NCBI GenBank assembly: GCA_002325645.1
Contig: DCSN01000206.1
Span: 1-38,771, forward strand
Reading direction: 5' to 3'
DNA: 38,771 nt
Source: Pseudanabaena sp. UBA1465
GTDB taxonomy: Bacteria > Cyanobacteriota > Cyanobacteriia > Pseudanabaenales > Pseudanabaenaceae
Position numbers and translations under genes: made by a program. Under the pieces are notes generated by a model. It had not been told where the DNA came from and did not search any database. It was given only the letters and a program-made list of their open reading frames with translations. Shown here piece by piece: positions 1-8,358 of this stretch (positions within the stretch are counted from its first letter, which is position 1; each line of letters begins with the position of its first letter).

Positions 1-1008
1 AAAAATTTAGGTGAGCAAGGATTGCTGAAAATATTTCGGCAATATTGTAGTGATGTGGTGGGCGATGACGCAGCACCGATGGGGGCAACCTTGCCAGAGC
101 ATCAGATGGTCGTGACTACCGATATGTTGATTGATGGTGTGCATTTTAGCGATCGCACTACTAGTCCTCAAGATGTCGGTTGGCGGGCTGCTGCTGTGAA
201 TTTATCGGATTTGGCGGCGATGGGGGCAAAGCCTTGGGGATTAGTGATGTCGGTAGGATTACCACCTGATACAGAGGTTAACTGGATTGAAAGCGTATAT
301 CGTGGCTTTAGTGAATGTTTGCGAACCTATGGCACAGAATTAGTGGGTGGGGATACGGTGCGATCGCCGATTCGGACTTTATCTGTAACTGCCTTTGGAC
401 AGGTGCATCAAAATCAAGTCATTCACAGACATACAGCCCAAGTTGGTGATGCGATCGTGATCACGGGGCTGCATGGACTTTCTAAGGCAGGTTTAGAACT
501 TCTATTGGATCAAAGTCTCAAAGAGAAGTTATTAGCTCCATTCAAAATTGGAAATCGGATTTTATTTGGCGAAGAATTAGTAAAAGCTATTTGCCGTTAT
601 CATCAGCGACCGATTCCTCGTTTTGATGCGATCGCCCTTTTACATAAACTTCTCAAACAACATAATCATATAGAGGATCATTTAAAGAACTTCCCGATCG
701 CAGGTATGGATAGCAGTGATGGGCTTGCTGATGCGATCGCCCAAATTTGTCGAGCTAGTCAAGTCGGTGCAAAAATATTTTGGCACAAATTACCAATCCC
801 TGAACTGGTGCAAATATTGGCAAGCGATCGCGCCTTAGATTGGGTTTTGTATGGCGGTGAAGACTTTGAATTAATTTTATGTATGCCCTTGAAGTTAGCC
901 GAAGCATTTGTGCAGCAATTATCTAACGCGGCAATTATTGGCGAAATTATCGAAGGCGATCAAATTAACGGATTAGAAATGCGATCGGCTTTTCAACATT
1001 TCCAATAA
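1..1008 (+). CDS. thiL: Thiamine-monophosphate kinase ThiL (5' end cut off by the window)
   Basis: ThiL phosphorylates thiamine monophosphate to thiamine pyrophosphate in the cytoplasm, the last step of vitamin B1 cofactor synthesis. The reading frame is open from base 1 (KNLGEQGLLKIF...), and this start-proximal GE-GLL segment is typical of ThiL, so the TTG at 22 is internal and only the first few codons are missing. Family motifs follow in order: VVGDDAA (nucleotide and Mg binding), TTDMLIDGVHF, NLSDLAAMGA, GGDTVRSP, GMDSSDGLADAI and YGGEDFELIL. The length, a little over 330 residues, fits the family. It converges on chlI, and the two share a bidirectional hairpin. The identification is secure; only the true start is unknown. 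Confidence 0.95.
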   Translation, partial: KNLGEQGLLKIFRQYCSDVVGDDAAPMGATLPEHQMVVTTDMLIDGVHFSDRTTSPQDVGWRAAAVNLSDLAAMGAKPWGLVMSVGLPPDTEVNWIESVYRGFSECLRTYGTELVGGDTVRSPIRTLSVTAFGQVHQNQVIHRHTAQVGDAIVITGLHGLSKAGLELLLDQSLKEKLLAPFKIGNRILFGEELVKAICRYHQRPIPRFDAIALLHKLLKQHNHIEDHLKNFPIAGMDSSDGLADAIAQICRASQVGAKIFWHKLPIPELVQILASDRALDWVLYGGEDFELILCMPLKLAEAFVQQLSNAAIIGEIIEGDQINGLEMRSAFQHFQ

Positions 1009-1045
1009 AAAAGCTTGCATAGCAAGGTTTTTTATTGGAAATGTT
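995..1045. terminator. Bidirectional hairpin terminator between thiL and chlI
   Basis: Two 24-bp arms (995-1018 and 1022-1045) pair with one mismatch around a three-base ATA loop. The left arm has an A-run and the right arm a T-run, so it can end transcription from both converging genes. The left arm includes the thiL stop codon at 1006-1008. The stem is far longer than a rho-independent terminator needs. Confidence 0.8.
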
Positions 1046-1056
1046 TTCCTTCTCAA

Positions 1057-2124
1057 TTATTCTTCTTCGATTCCAAAAACCTGATTGAAGGTTTTAAGAA
1101 CTTTGTAGCCAGAATCAATCGATTCAAGAGGATCTTTGCGGAGACGGTGACGTAGGCAGAGACCAATTACGGCTTTGATGTCATCTACTTCTACTTCCTT
1201 GCGTCCTTCCGACGCTGCATAAGCCTTAGCCGCACGGGTGGTCACGATATCACCACGCAAACCATCAATATTTAGGTCAGCGCAAACTGTCGAAATTTTG
1301 AGACGCAAATCGCGATCGATATTTACATCATTAAGGATAGTCTGCGCTCCCACGATTTGGTTTTGCTTTTCGGCTTGTTGCTCAGACTTTTCAGATAGAA
1401 ATCCATGAGGATTATTATCAAAGGTGGTGCGATTTTCGACGATTTGTAAACGCAATTCAGGATCGCGTGCCGTCTTAATTTCGGCATACATCCCAAAGCG
1501 ATCGAGCAACTGCGGACGCAATTCGCCTTCTTCGGGGTTGCCTGAACCGACTAGCACAAAGCGGGCAGGGTGACGGATTGAGATCCCTTCACGCTCAACG
1601 GTATTCCAACCAGAGGCGGCGGAGTCTAGCAACACATCAACAAGGTGATCGTCGAGGAGGTTAACTTCATCAATGTAGAGGATGCCGCGATTTGCCTTGG
1701 CAAGTAGTCCGACTTCAAAGGCTTTCACCCCTTCAGATAATGCTTTTTCGATGTCGATTGTGCCGCACACACGGTCTTCGGTTGCGCCAAGGGGTAAGTC
1801 CACCATGATTACTTGCTTGGTGGTAACTGGTAGCTTTTCACCATTGGCAATGCGTTGGCGGACTTCTTCGCTTTGCAAGTCGCCGTCGGTGGGATGGCTG
1901 CTAAAGGGATCATCAGCGACAACTTCAATTTCAGGGAGGAGGTCGGCTAGGGCGCGGACGGTGGTGGATTTGCCTGTACCGCGATCGCCCATGACCATGA
2001 CTCCACCGATTTTAGGGTCGATGACGTTGAGCAACAGGGCGAGCTTCATCTCTTCCTGTCCGATCACGGCGGTGAAAGGAAATACAGGTCGTCTTGTCGT
2101 TGGTTTAACGGGAGTTGCTATCAA
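1057..2124 (-). CDS. chlI: Magnesium chelatase ATPase subunit I (ChlI)
   Basis: ChlI is the AAA+ motor subunit of magnesium chelatase (ChlI-ChlD-ChlH), which inserts Mg2+ into protoporphyrin IX at the branch point to chlorophyll. The Walker A motif GDRGTGKST lies near residues 46-54 and Walker B GILYIDEVNLL near 147-157. The N-terminal RPVFPFTAVIGQEEMKLAL and the mid-region VGSGNPEEGELRPQLLDRFG are ChlI hallmarks. The length of 355 residues is normal. The start appears to be TTG at 2124, because an in-frame TAA lies three codons upstream and the next Met would cut into the conserved domain. The gene is monocistronic, with a 283-bp upstream region shared with the divergent reverse transcriptase gene. 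Confidence 0.96.
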   Translation of the reverse strand: MIATPVKPTTRRPVFPFTAVIGQEEMKLALLLNVIDPKIGGVMVMGDRGTGKSTTVRALADLLPEIEVVADDPFSSHPTDGDLQSEEVRQRIANGEKLPVTTKQVIMVDLPLGATEDRVCGTIDIEKALSEGVKAFEVGLLAKANRGILYIDEVNLLDDHLVDVLLDSAASGWNTVEREGISIRHPARFVLVGSGNPEEGELRPQLLDRFGMYAEIKTARDPELRLQIVENRTTFDNNPHGFLSEKSEQQAEKQNQIVGAQTILNDVNIDRDLRLKISTVCADLNIDGLRGDIVTTRAAKAYAASEGRKEVEVDDIKAVIGLCLRHRLRKDPLESIDSGYKVLKTFNQVFGIEEE

Positions 2125-2407
2125 GGCTTTTTAAGTTTTGTATCTATAAATGTGTCACTCTAGCCAATATACAACTTTTCATACCCCATTTGACTTGGCA
2201 ATCAATCGCGATCACCTGCATCACATCAATAAATAGTTAGCGGCTCTACAAGATTCGATGATGGTTGTTGTTTTTACTAAATATTGTTTACCATCTCATA
2301 TTGTTATTATTTGTATTAGATTAGAATCGACAGTCTGTGAAATCAAGATTTAAACACTATAATGATTACAAATAAATTTTTATAGTAAATATTGCTACTA
2401 CATAAAG
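2125..2407. other. AT-rich divergent region between chlI and the reverse transcriptase gene
   Basis: This 283-bp non-coding stretch must hold the promoters of chlI (leftward) and the RT gene (rightward). It is AT-rich, especially after 2250, and has no HIP1 octamer. The longest small plus-strand reading frame (ATG near 2257, 31 codons, hydrophobic) is not convincing as a gene. In some defence RT systems (for example DRT2) a structured template RNA lies just upstream of the RT gene, so this is where such an RNA would be sought. I could not identify a fold by eye. Confidence 0.4.
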
Positions 2408-3928
2408 ATGAGTCGTAGCCCTAAAGAACATTTTCAAAGAACCAAGGAACTTGCTGAAGCTCTCTCTAAAGCAGATATATACAAGTGGTTAGTAACTAAA
2501 GGCTATTTCCCAGAAGCTTATGTACTACCACCATGCTTTACAGTGACTAAAAATCCAGAATTTGGGAAAGTTTATTTTTCCCATACCAAGAAAAAATTTC
2601 ATCCAGATATTTCTGAATTTCAGCAAGTCCACTTTCCTAAAACTGAGTTGACAGATAGAACTTTTGGAATCATTAATCCGAAGATTCATTCAGATATTGC
2701 GTATACAATTGCAGATAACTGGAATCAAATTTTAGATTGTCTTTTTAATAAAGATAATCAAGTTTGCTCTTATAGTTTTCCTATCCCTTTAAATCACAAG
2801 AAAATAGGCGAAATTGGTGAGCTAAGAAGTGGGCGAATGATTTATGAATTTATTGAAATGGCTGAGAATGATGTAGCATCTATTGCATTTCGATATAAGT
2901 ATTTATTTAAAACAGATATAAAAAATTTTTATCCATCTATCTATACACATAGTATTCCATGGGCATTACATGATAAGACTACTATTAGACATCCAAGCAA
3001 AAGAAATGATTATGATTTTATTGGAAATCGACTAGACAAACTATTTCAAAATGCTAATGATGGATGTACCAATGGAATTCCAATAGGATCTGTTGTATCA
3101 GACATTATTTCTGAAATTATTCTATCAGGAGTAGATAGAGAGCTATCAAAATCTCTTAAAGCAGATGTAGTCGTGGTTAGATTTAAAGATGATTATCGCA
3201 TTCTTGCTAAAAGTGAATCTAGTGGTCGATCAGTTATTAAATTTCTTCAAGCAGCATTAAAAGAATATCGTCTTGAGCTTAACGACGGGAAAACTGAAAG
3301 CTACCGTCTTCCAAATGGTCTTTTTAGGAATTGGGTGTCTGAGTATCATCGTATTAATCCTCAGCCAAAGTCATATTATGAATTCAAACGATTTAAAGAG
3401 GTATATCTATCAGTTATAGAAATAGATAAGAATAATTCTGGATGTGGAGTTATAGATAGATTTTTAGCAGATATTGTAACTAAAAAAGGTAGAATTCGTA
3501 TTAAGAAACTAGACAATAGATCTCTAATTAAGATTATCAGTCTACTACTTATGCTTGCAGATTTGAGAATAAAGTCATTCCCAAAAGTTTTAGCCATTAT
3601 TGAGTCTATTATAAAATCTTCTTTTGGTTTAAAACACATAGATTTAATATTTGAGCATTTAGAAGAATTCCTTACAGATTTAAAGTCAGAAGAAATGAAT
3701 AACAGATATTTAATCGCTTGGGTTATTTATTTTATTAGATCAAATAATTTGGAAAGTAAGCTTAAAGATGTAAAATTTTCCTTTAAAGATCCGATAGTAT
3801 ACGCAACATACAACGATGAATTTACAGCATTTAAGGAATGCGAAGATTTTAATATTTTCTCTAACGTAAAGTTGATTGCAGAAAAAATTACTATGCTAGA
3901 ACATCTTGATGTTTTTAAACCGCAATAA
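2408..3928 (+). CDS. Stand-alone reverse transcriptase of the unknown-group/Abi (DRT-like) class
   Basis: This is a 506-residue RNA-directed DNA polymerase. Motif A is FKTDIKNFYPSIYTHSIPWA with Asp170, motif B is GIPIGSVVSDIISE (about 223-236), motif C is VRFKDDYRIL with Asp261 and Asp262, and motif D is LNDGKTE. The (Y/F)THSIPWA extension after motif A is, from memory, common in UG/Abi defence RTs and not in group II intron RTs. No maturase X domain, intron or retron msr-msd context is visible. Residues about 310-506 are Leu/Ile-rich and probably helical, like the alpha-repeat C-termini of Abi-type RTs. The gene is markedly AT-rich, lacks GCGATCGC and sits alone between housekeeping genes, which suggests transfer. 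Anti-phage function is inferred, and the exact DRT subtype cannot be set by eye. Confidence 0.85.
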   Translation: MSRSPKEHFQRTKELAEALSKADIYKWLVTKGYFPEAYVLPPCFTVTKNPEFGKVYFSHTKKKFHPDISEFQQVHFPKTELTDRTFGIINPKIHSDIAYTIADNWNQILDCLFNKDNQVCSYSFPIPLNHKKIGEIGELRSGRMIYEFIEMAENDVASIAFRYKYLFKTDIKNFYPSIYTHSIPWALHDKTTIRHPSKRNDYDFIGNRLDKLFQNANDGCTNGIPIGSVVSDIISEIILSGVDRELSKSLKADVVVVRFKDDYRILAKSESSGRSVIKFLQAALKEYRLELNDGKTESYRLPNGLFRNWVSEYHRINPQPKSYYEFKRFKEVYLSVIEIDKNNSGCGVIDRFLADIVTKKGRIRIKKLDNRSLIKIISLLLMLADLRIKSFPKVLAIIESIIKSSFGLKHIDLIFEHLEEFLTDLKSEEMNNRYLIAWVIYFIRSNNLESKLKDVKFSFKDPIVYATYNDEFTAFKECEDFNIFSNVKLIAEKITMLEHLDVFKPQ

Positions 3929-4061
3929 GAATTGATTTATAAGTGATTATTACGGTTTAATTTGAGTGCATAATCTAAGTCTAACTTAAACAAATTATTC
4001 AGTTATTGTAGCTTTTTGTAAAACTAAAAATGTTGCCAATTAGTTACTTATTATCAAAACA

Positions 4062-4098
4062 AAAAAACAAGAGAGTGCAAAGCACTCTCTTGTTTTTT
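4062..4098. terminator. Bidirectional terminator between the RT and M23 peptidase genes
   Basis: Perfect 17-bp arms (4062-4078 and 4082-4098) flank an AAA loop. The core GAGAGTGC is bordered by A and T runs, so it serves both converging genes. It ends directly beside the M23 peptidase stop codon. Confidence 0.85.
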
Positions 4099-4099
4099 A

Positions 4100-5137
4100 T
4101 TAAGCTTTATTTTCAGACTTAGGCGATTGAGCGAGATACTTTTGTAACTGCTCCATCGCCAGCATTAACTGCGGCGTAGGATCGATCGCCACAAGACCAT
4201 CCTTCATCTTTTGCCAAATCTCGAAATGTAAATGGGGACCAGTGGATAAGCCCGTACTACCGACTAAACCGATCACCGTTCCCTGTCTGATCTCTTGACC
4301 TTCCTTGACCAATACCTCAGACAAGTGGGCATAGCGAGTCTCATGGGTGTCCCCGTGAGAAATGACCACAATCAAACCATAGCCACCGAGCCAACCTGCA
4401 ATTTCGACACGACCACTAAAAGCGGCGACTACAGGAGTACCTTCCGCAGCAGCAAGGTCAGTACCTTGGTGAAAGCGGACTTGACCAGTGATAGGGTGGA
4501 CGCGGGTTCCAAATAGTGAACTAATCGCTGTGGGGGCAATTAATGGGAACAGCATTTGCTTATCGCCATTGCTCGGCAAGCTCATCGCCGCAATTTCTTC
4601 TGGAGTTAGGCGACGAACTTGGACGGCAGTTTCACCCGATGCTGCTGCATAGAGAACCTTGCCATTTTGAGAATAGTTTTGCCGATCGCTAACTACCACT
4701 TCAGGGGCGCAGAGATTGGTATTGCGGCGAGAAAGATCGCTTGCCTTAGCTTGGCAACCACTAGAGCGATTTTCGAGAACAATTTCTACAGGTTGCGATC
4801 GCGGCGATTCTGTTCTTACTGATCGACTAACTGATCGATTAGGTGTGGTTTCAATATTCACCTGAACCGATTCGCGATCGCCTCTAGAATTACTAGAAGT
4901 ATTCGCAGGCTCAGCTTTATAGGTTTTTTCGGTTTTGATTTCGATATTGCTGGGCGCAGGGGCGATCGCGGGTTGAGGTTGCGCTTGGGGAACGGTTGCC
5001 GCAGGCTGAGATACTGCGACATCAGGTGAAACGGCTGATTTGCTTGCGGCGTATGCTGAGCCAACTAGGACATAGTTATTTGTGGAGAGGCAAAGCAGGG
5101 TCGCTAAGGTAATGGTGGAAAGGGTGGATTTTCGCAT
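4100..5137 (-). CDS. Periplasmic M23-family (LytM-type) metallopeptidase
   Basis: This is probably a secreted peptidoglycan peptidase or a LytM regulator of one. The catalytic domain is C-terminal: SLFGTRVHPITGQVRFHQGT carries the first zinc-ligand His in FHQGTDLA (HxxxD), and TGPHLHFEIW supplies the HxH motif, so the zinc site looks intact. I start it at the ATG at 5135-5137 (MRKSTLSTITL), which gives a signal peptide ending near AYA-A. A longer frame starting at 5209 would run into birA and lacks a signal sequence. A low-complexity Pro/Gln/Ala linker follows the signal peptide. The gene lies 8 bp after the birA stop, so the two are probably cotranscribed. Confidence 0.9.
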   Translation of the reverse strand: MRKSTLSTITLATLLCLSTNNYVLVGSAYAASKSAVSPDVAVSQPAATVPQAQPQPAIAPAPSNIEIKTEKTYKAEPANTSSNSRGDRESVQVNIETTPNRSVSRSVRTESPRSQPVEIVLENRSSGCQAKASDLSRRNTNLCAPEVVVSDRQNYSQNGKVLYAAASGETAVQVRRLTPEEIAAMSLPSNGDKQMLFPLIAPTAISSLFGTRVHPITGQVRFHQGTDLAAAEGTPVVAAFSGRVEIAGWLGGYGLIVVISHGDTHETRYAHLSEVLVKEGQEIRQGTVIGLVGSTGLSTGPHLHFEIWQKMKDGLVAIDPTPQLMLAMEQLQKYLAQSPKSENKA

Positions 5138-5145
5138 ATTTAAGT

Positions 5146-5862
5146 CTACTGATAGCCGACAGAAAAGTTTTGAGGCTGATAGATCGCGTCTTGGGTGTTG
5201 CCTTCCCATCTTACTACCAGTTCGCCTGTTGGTCTAATGTCGATAATTTGCCCTTGAAGTTCCCGACCATCAATGGTTTTACGCACATAGCGATCGCTTA
5301 GCATCTCTAAATATTCCGCCAAAAGGCTTGTCATCCCTTTTGTGTCAGCAGTATTTTGACCCATCTCTAAACCCTTTAGCACCACCTCGATCAACTCATC
5401 CATGCTTGATAAAGTTGTCGGCAATTCACCCAAAGCGATCGCCCCATCGGGAGCTTCATTTGTCCAATTAATCCCAATTCCCACCACTGCATAGAGAATT
5501 TTGTCCGCCTCAATCCTTGTCTCAGTGAGAATCCCCCCCAACTTGTGGCGATCGATTAATAAATCATTCAGCCATTTCAGCTTCACATTTGCCCCTGTTT
5601 CATTAAGAGCCTTGGCAATGCCCCAAGCCGTCCATAACGTAATTTGGTTTGCCTGAGATGCGACTAAATTAGGTTGCAAAATTACAGACATAAATAATCC
5701 ACCCAAGCTCGACTGCCAATTATGTCCGCGTTGTCCCCGCCCCTTTGTTTGCCGTTTGGCAATAATCACGGTATTTGCTGAAGCTTGACGGCGATCGATC
5801 AGCCGCCAAGCTTCGCTATTGGTGGAATCAATTTCTGCGTAACGGATGATTTGAAATTTCAA
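5146..5862 (-). CDS. birA: Biotin--[acetyl-CoA-carboxylase] ligase (monofunctional BirA)
   Basis: The enzyme activates biotin with ATP and attaches it to the biotin carboxyl carrier protein of acetyl-CoA carboxylase. Diagnostic segments are DSTNSEAWRL, the adenylate-binding loop KGRGQRGHNW, and LKWLNDLLID followed by KLGGILTETR. At 238 residues it has the catalytic and small C-terminal domains but no N-terminal helix-turn-helix, so unlike E. coli BirA it cannot act as a repressor. It sits 5 bp after the upstream LURP-like gene and 8 bp before the M23 peptidase gene, an arrangement typical of an operon. Function is well supported. Confidence 0.93.
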   Translation of the reverse strand: MKFQIIRYAEIDSTNSEAWRLIDRRQASANTVIIAKRQTKGRGQRGHNWQSSLGGLFMSVILQPNLVASQANQITLWTAWGIAKALNETGANVKLKWLNDLLIDRHKLGGILTETRIEADKILYAVVGIGINWTNEAPDGAIALGELPTTLSSMDELIEVVLKGLEMGQNTADTKGMTSLLAEYLEMLSDRYVRKTIDGRELQGQIIDIRPTGELVVRWEGNTQDAIYQPQNFSVGYQ

Positions 5863-5867
5863 GGTAT

Positions 5868-6491
5868 TTATGAAGAAGCTTTAGTCTCAAAGTATAAAAG
5901 ATCGGTAAATACTGCACCAGCCAATAACAACAATCTTTCATCGGCAGTCAGTTTGCCATCGGTGAAGCGGACTCTAAAGTTATCAGCATCGGTAAATAAT
6001 TCTTTAGAAAGCCCTGACCATTTTTTCTCAATTATGGATACATCTCTACCATCTTTCTGAATCGGAAATGTCCAAATTTTCCAGAATGGAGAAGTCATGG
6101 TCATGATCACCCTGCCTCTGGTGTCGAGAAAATCAAATTTCTTATTAAGCCATGCAAATCTTTGTTGCAAACTTCCCACAGGGCGATCGCCTGCTCCAAA
6201 AATATCAAGTCGCTGAAAAAACCAACGAAATGGATGATGGGCGCGAAACACCTGTTGATTATCCAGATCGGTTCCCACGATGTTAAATACTCGCCAATGC
6301 CCAAAGAATTGACGCATAATTGCATCGCCAAATCCTACTTTCGGCTCGGCACAATACCCAAACTGTTGACCATCTTCAGTTTGGATTTGATAGCGGTTGC
6401 GAGTTTCAAAGCCGAATATTTCGGCAATTTCAAATTTTTGCCGAATGTAGATAGCATTGGCTTGGGCAAGGGTTTGCAAGAAAATACTCAT
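5868..6491 (-). CDS. LURP-one/phospholipid-scramblase-like protein of unknown function
   Basis: The 207-residue protein has no signal peptide or transmembrane segment. Its pattern of beta strands (FEIAEIFGFETRNRYQIQTE, GHWRVFNIVGTDL, FDFLDTRGRVIMTM) resembles the tubby-like fold shared by LURP-one-related proteins and phospholipid scramblases, where the core strands carry short motifs such as F.I.D..G. The C-terminal segment LTADERLLLLAGAVFTDLLY is helical and hydrophobic. It is the first gene of a probable three-gene unit with birA and the M23 peptidase. What it binds is unknown; membrane-lipid association would be a guess. The family call is moderate. Confidence 0.55.
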   Translation of the reverse strand: MSIFLQTLAQANAIYIRQKFEIAEIFGFETRNRYQIQTEDGQQFGYCAEPKVGFGDAIMRQFFGHWRVFNIVGTDLDNQQVFRAHHPFRWFFQRLDIFGAGDRPVGSLQQRFAWLNKKFDFLDTRGRVIMTMTSPFWKIWTFPIQKDGRDVSIIEKKWSGLSKELFTDADNFRVRFTDGKLTADERLLLLAGAVFTDLLYFETKASS

Positions 6492-6642
6492 AATCGTTTT
6501 ATTAAAAAATTCTTTCTAGAAACTATAGCAACCGCTAGGGCAATTACAACATAATAGATCTGTCGCCAGTCTTTTGAAAACCCAAAACCAGAAGACAAGT
6601 TGGGGCGCAAATTTCTATTGACATAAACGGAAAAGCACAGAG

Positions 6643-8328
6643 ATGCGTAAATTAGGTTGGCTTGTCGGTGGGATTTTGCTCAATATTTTCACCAATACAG
6701 TGAGTAGCCCCACTGGTTGGGCGATAGACAAATCCGCCGATCGCCAAGGTATTGATGCGCGGATCTTACAGAAATCACCCCTAAACCTCACAGGCAAAAA
6801 TGTATTTATCGGGCAAGTAGAACTTAGTCGCCCCACCCGCTTTGCGGTAGATAAAATCTCCAATAAACTCCTACAGGTGAATCGGGCGATCGTCCAACCC
6901 TACGAAGTTTTTTTTCGTGATGGCAAAGCTATCCCCAATAAAAATCTTGATGATCATTCCGCCCAAGTCGCCGCCGTGATCATTAGCCAAGATAAAATTC
7001 GGCGCGGGGTTGCCCCAGATGCCAAGTTACTCTCCTCGGCATATTCTCAACGTCGCCAAGATGGACAGCCTGAAGCTTGCCTTGCGGCTCAATATATTGC
7101 CCGTCAATACAACAGCACCGTTCGCGCCATTAACTTCAGCTTTGGGGAACTACTCAGCGAAGATCCTCGCCCCAAGCCGCTACTAGATGGAAAAGCCCTA
7201 CTTACGCTCTGTGTCGATTGGGTGGCAAATACCTATAACACTGTCCCCATCGTTGCAGGTAATCAAGGTAAAGGCGGTATCCCCATTCCCACAGATCTAT
7301 ATAACGGTTTTACAGTGGGATTTACTCGCGAAGTTGATGGCATTTATCGGCAACTCGATCGCGGCAATCTCATCGATGAACCCTTTATCGATCGCAATAG
7401 CAACGGTAAATACGATCAAGGTGAAGTTTTTAGTGACCTCAATAAAGATGGTAAATGGACAGCAGGGGTAGAAAGCCCCGTCAATGGTAGGCGATCGCTG
7501 GCACTCCTTGCCCCCGGCAATAACCTCAAGCTCCCCACCCTCCAAAGTAAATTTAAAAATGCCAATGGTTCCAGCTTTGCTGCGCCCCATGTTGTTGGTG
7601 CGATCGCGCTTTTACATGAATATGCCAATCGCCAAATTGAAGCTGGTAACTGGAGCATCGATGCTCGTCGTCACGAATTAATCAAAGCCGTCCTCCTCAA
7701 CTCCGCCGACAAAATCCAAGATCAAGGTGACGGCAAAATTCTGGGTATGTCTAAAACAATTCTTGATGCCTTTGGGAAAACATGGATTGACACCGAAGCC
7801 TATACAAGTCGCACTATTTCCCTCAGTCGTAATCTTGGTTCAGGACAACTCAACGCCCGTCGAGCCTTTTTGCAATACCAATCAGGGCAGCAATCGCCAA
7901 ATAGTTCTCAAAACAATGGCTCCGCAAATATTAAAGCGATCGGCTGGGATACTAATATTGTTGAGGTGGATCAGTACCAAGAATATATTTTCGCTAAACC
8001 TTTAGAAGCTGATAGCTACATCTCGACAACTTTAAATTGGGATCGTCAAGTCAAGCTAAATGATAAAAATGGCAATGGCTTATTCGATATTGGCGAAAGC
8101 TTTACCGATGAAGGCTTTAATAACCTTGAACTATATTTAATGCGATCGCAAGATACTGATATCTCTCAAAATATCTGGTCGTCAGTTAGTCAGATTGACA
8201 ATTTACAACATATTTTTATCAAAATCCCCACCACAGGCAAATACAAACTGCGAGTTGTATTTAAATCTCCACAAAAAAATGCACCAAGCCAGCGCTATGG
8301 CTTAGCTTGGTGGGCAAAAAATTCCTAA
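6643..8328 (+). CDS. Secreted subtilisin-like (S8) peptidase with calcium-loop repeats
   Basis: The 561-residue protein has an N-terminal signal-like segment (MRKLGWLVGGILLNIFTNTV). The S8 landmarks are DDHSAQVAAVI (catalytic His105), AINFSFGE, VAGNQGKGG (oxyanion Asn207) and GSSFAAPHVVGAIALL (nucleophile Ser311). At the position of the catalytic Asp the sequence reads FIGQVELSRP, placing Glu60 where Asp is expected. An insertion with D-x-N-x-N-G-type loops (IDRNSNGKYDQGE then DLNKDGKW) splits the catalytic domain, and a second such loop (DKNGNGLFDIGE) lies in the C-terminal beta-rich part, so calcium probably stabilises the enzyme. It diverges from the LURP-birA-M23 unit. A TTGACA at 6618 is too close to the ATG to be a normal -35 box. 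Confidence 0.88.
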   Translation: MRKLGWLVGGILLNIFTNTVSSPTGWAIDKSADRQGIDARILQKSPLNLTGKNVFIGQVELSRPTRFAVDKISNKLLQVNRAIVQPYEVFFRDGKAIPNKNLDDHSAQVAAVIISQDKIRRGVAPDAKLLSSAYSQRRQDGQPEACLAAQYIARQYNSTVRAINFSFGELLSEDPRPKPLLDGKALLTLCVDWVANTYNTVPIVAGNQGKGGIPIPTDLYNGFTVGFTREVDGIYRQLDRGNLIDEPFIDRNSNGKYDQGEVFSDLNKDGKWTAGVESPVNGRRSLALLAPGNNLKLPTLQSKFKNANGSSFAAPHVVGAIALLHEYANRQIEAGNWSIDARRHELIKAVLLNSADKIQDQGDGKILGMSKTILDAFGKTWIDTEAYTSRTISLSRNLGSGQLNARRAFLQYQSGQQSPNSSQNNGSANIKAIGWDTNIVEVDQYQEYIFAKPLEADSYISTTLNWDRQVKLNDKNGNGLFDIGESFTDEGFNNLELYLMRSQDTDISQNIWSSVSQIDNLQHIFIKIPTTGKYKLRVVFKSPQKNAPSQRYGLAWWAKNS

Positions 8329-8358
8329 AAGAAATGGCACAAAGCGCCATTTCTTTTA
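8326..8358. terminator. Hairpin between the subtilase and the downstream convergent gene
   Basis: Perfect 13-bp arms (8326-8338 and 8346-8358) pair around a seven-base loop, with A and T tracts at the outer ends. The left arm begins with the subtilase stop codon and the right arm overlaps the end of the convergent gene. Confidence 0.7.

Noticed and set aside
1682..2134. 150-residue open frame on the plus strand opposite chlI
   Set aside because: Lies wholly antisense to the highly conserved ChlI ATPase region; its Ser/Arg-rich composition is a codon shadow.
2257..2352. 31-codon hydrophobic reading frame upstream of the RT gene
   Set aside because: No ribosome site, very AT-rich, and no recognisable pattern; expected by chance in such sequence.
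6618..6642. TTGACA as a -35 box for the subtilase gene
   Set aside because: Only 25 bp from the ATG, leaving no room for a -10 box and leader.
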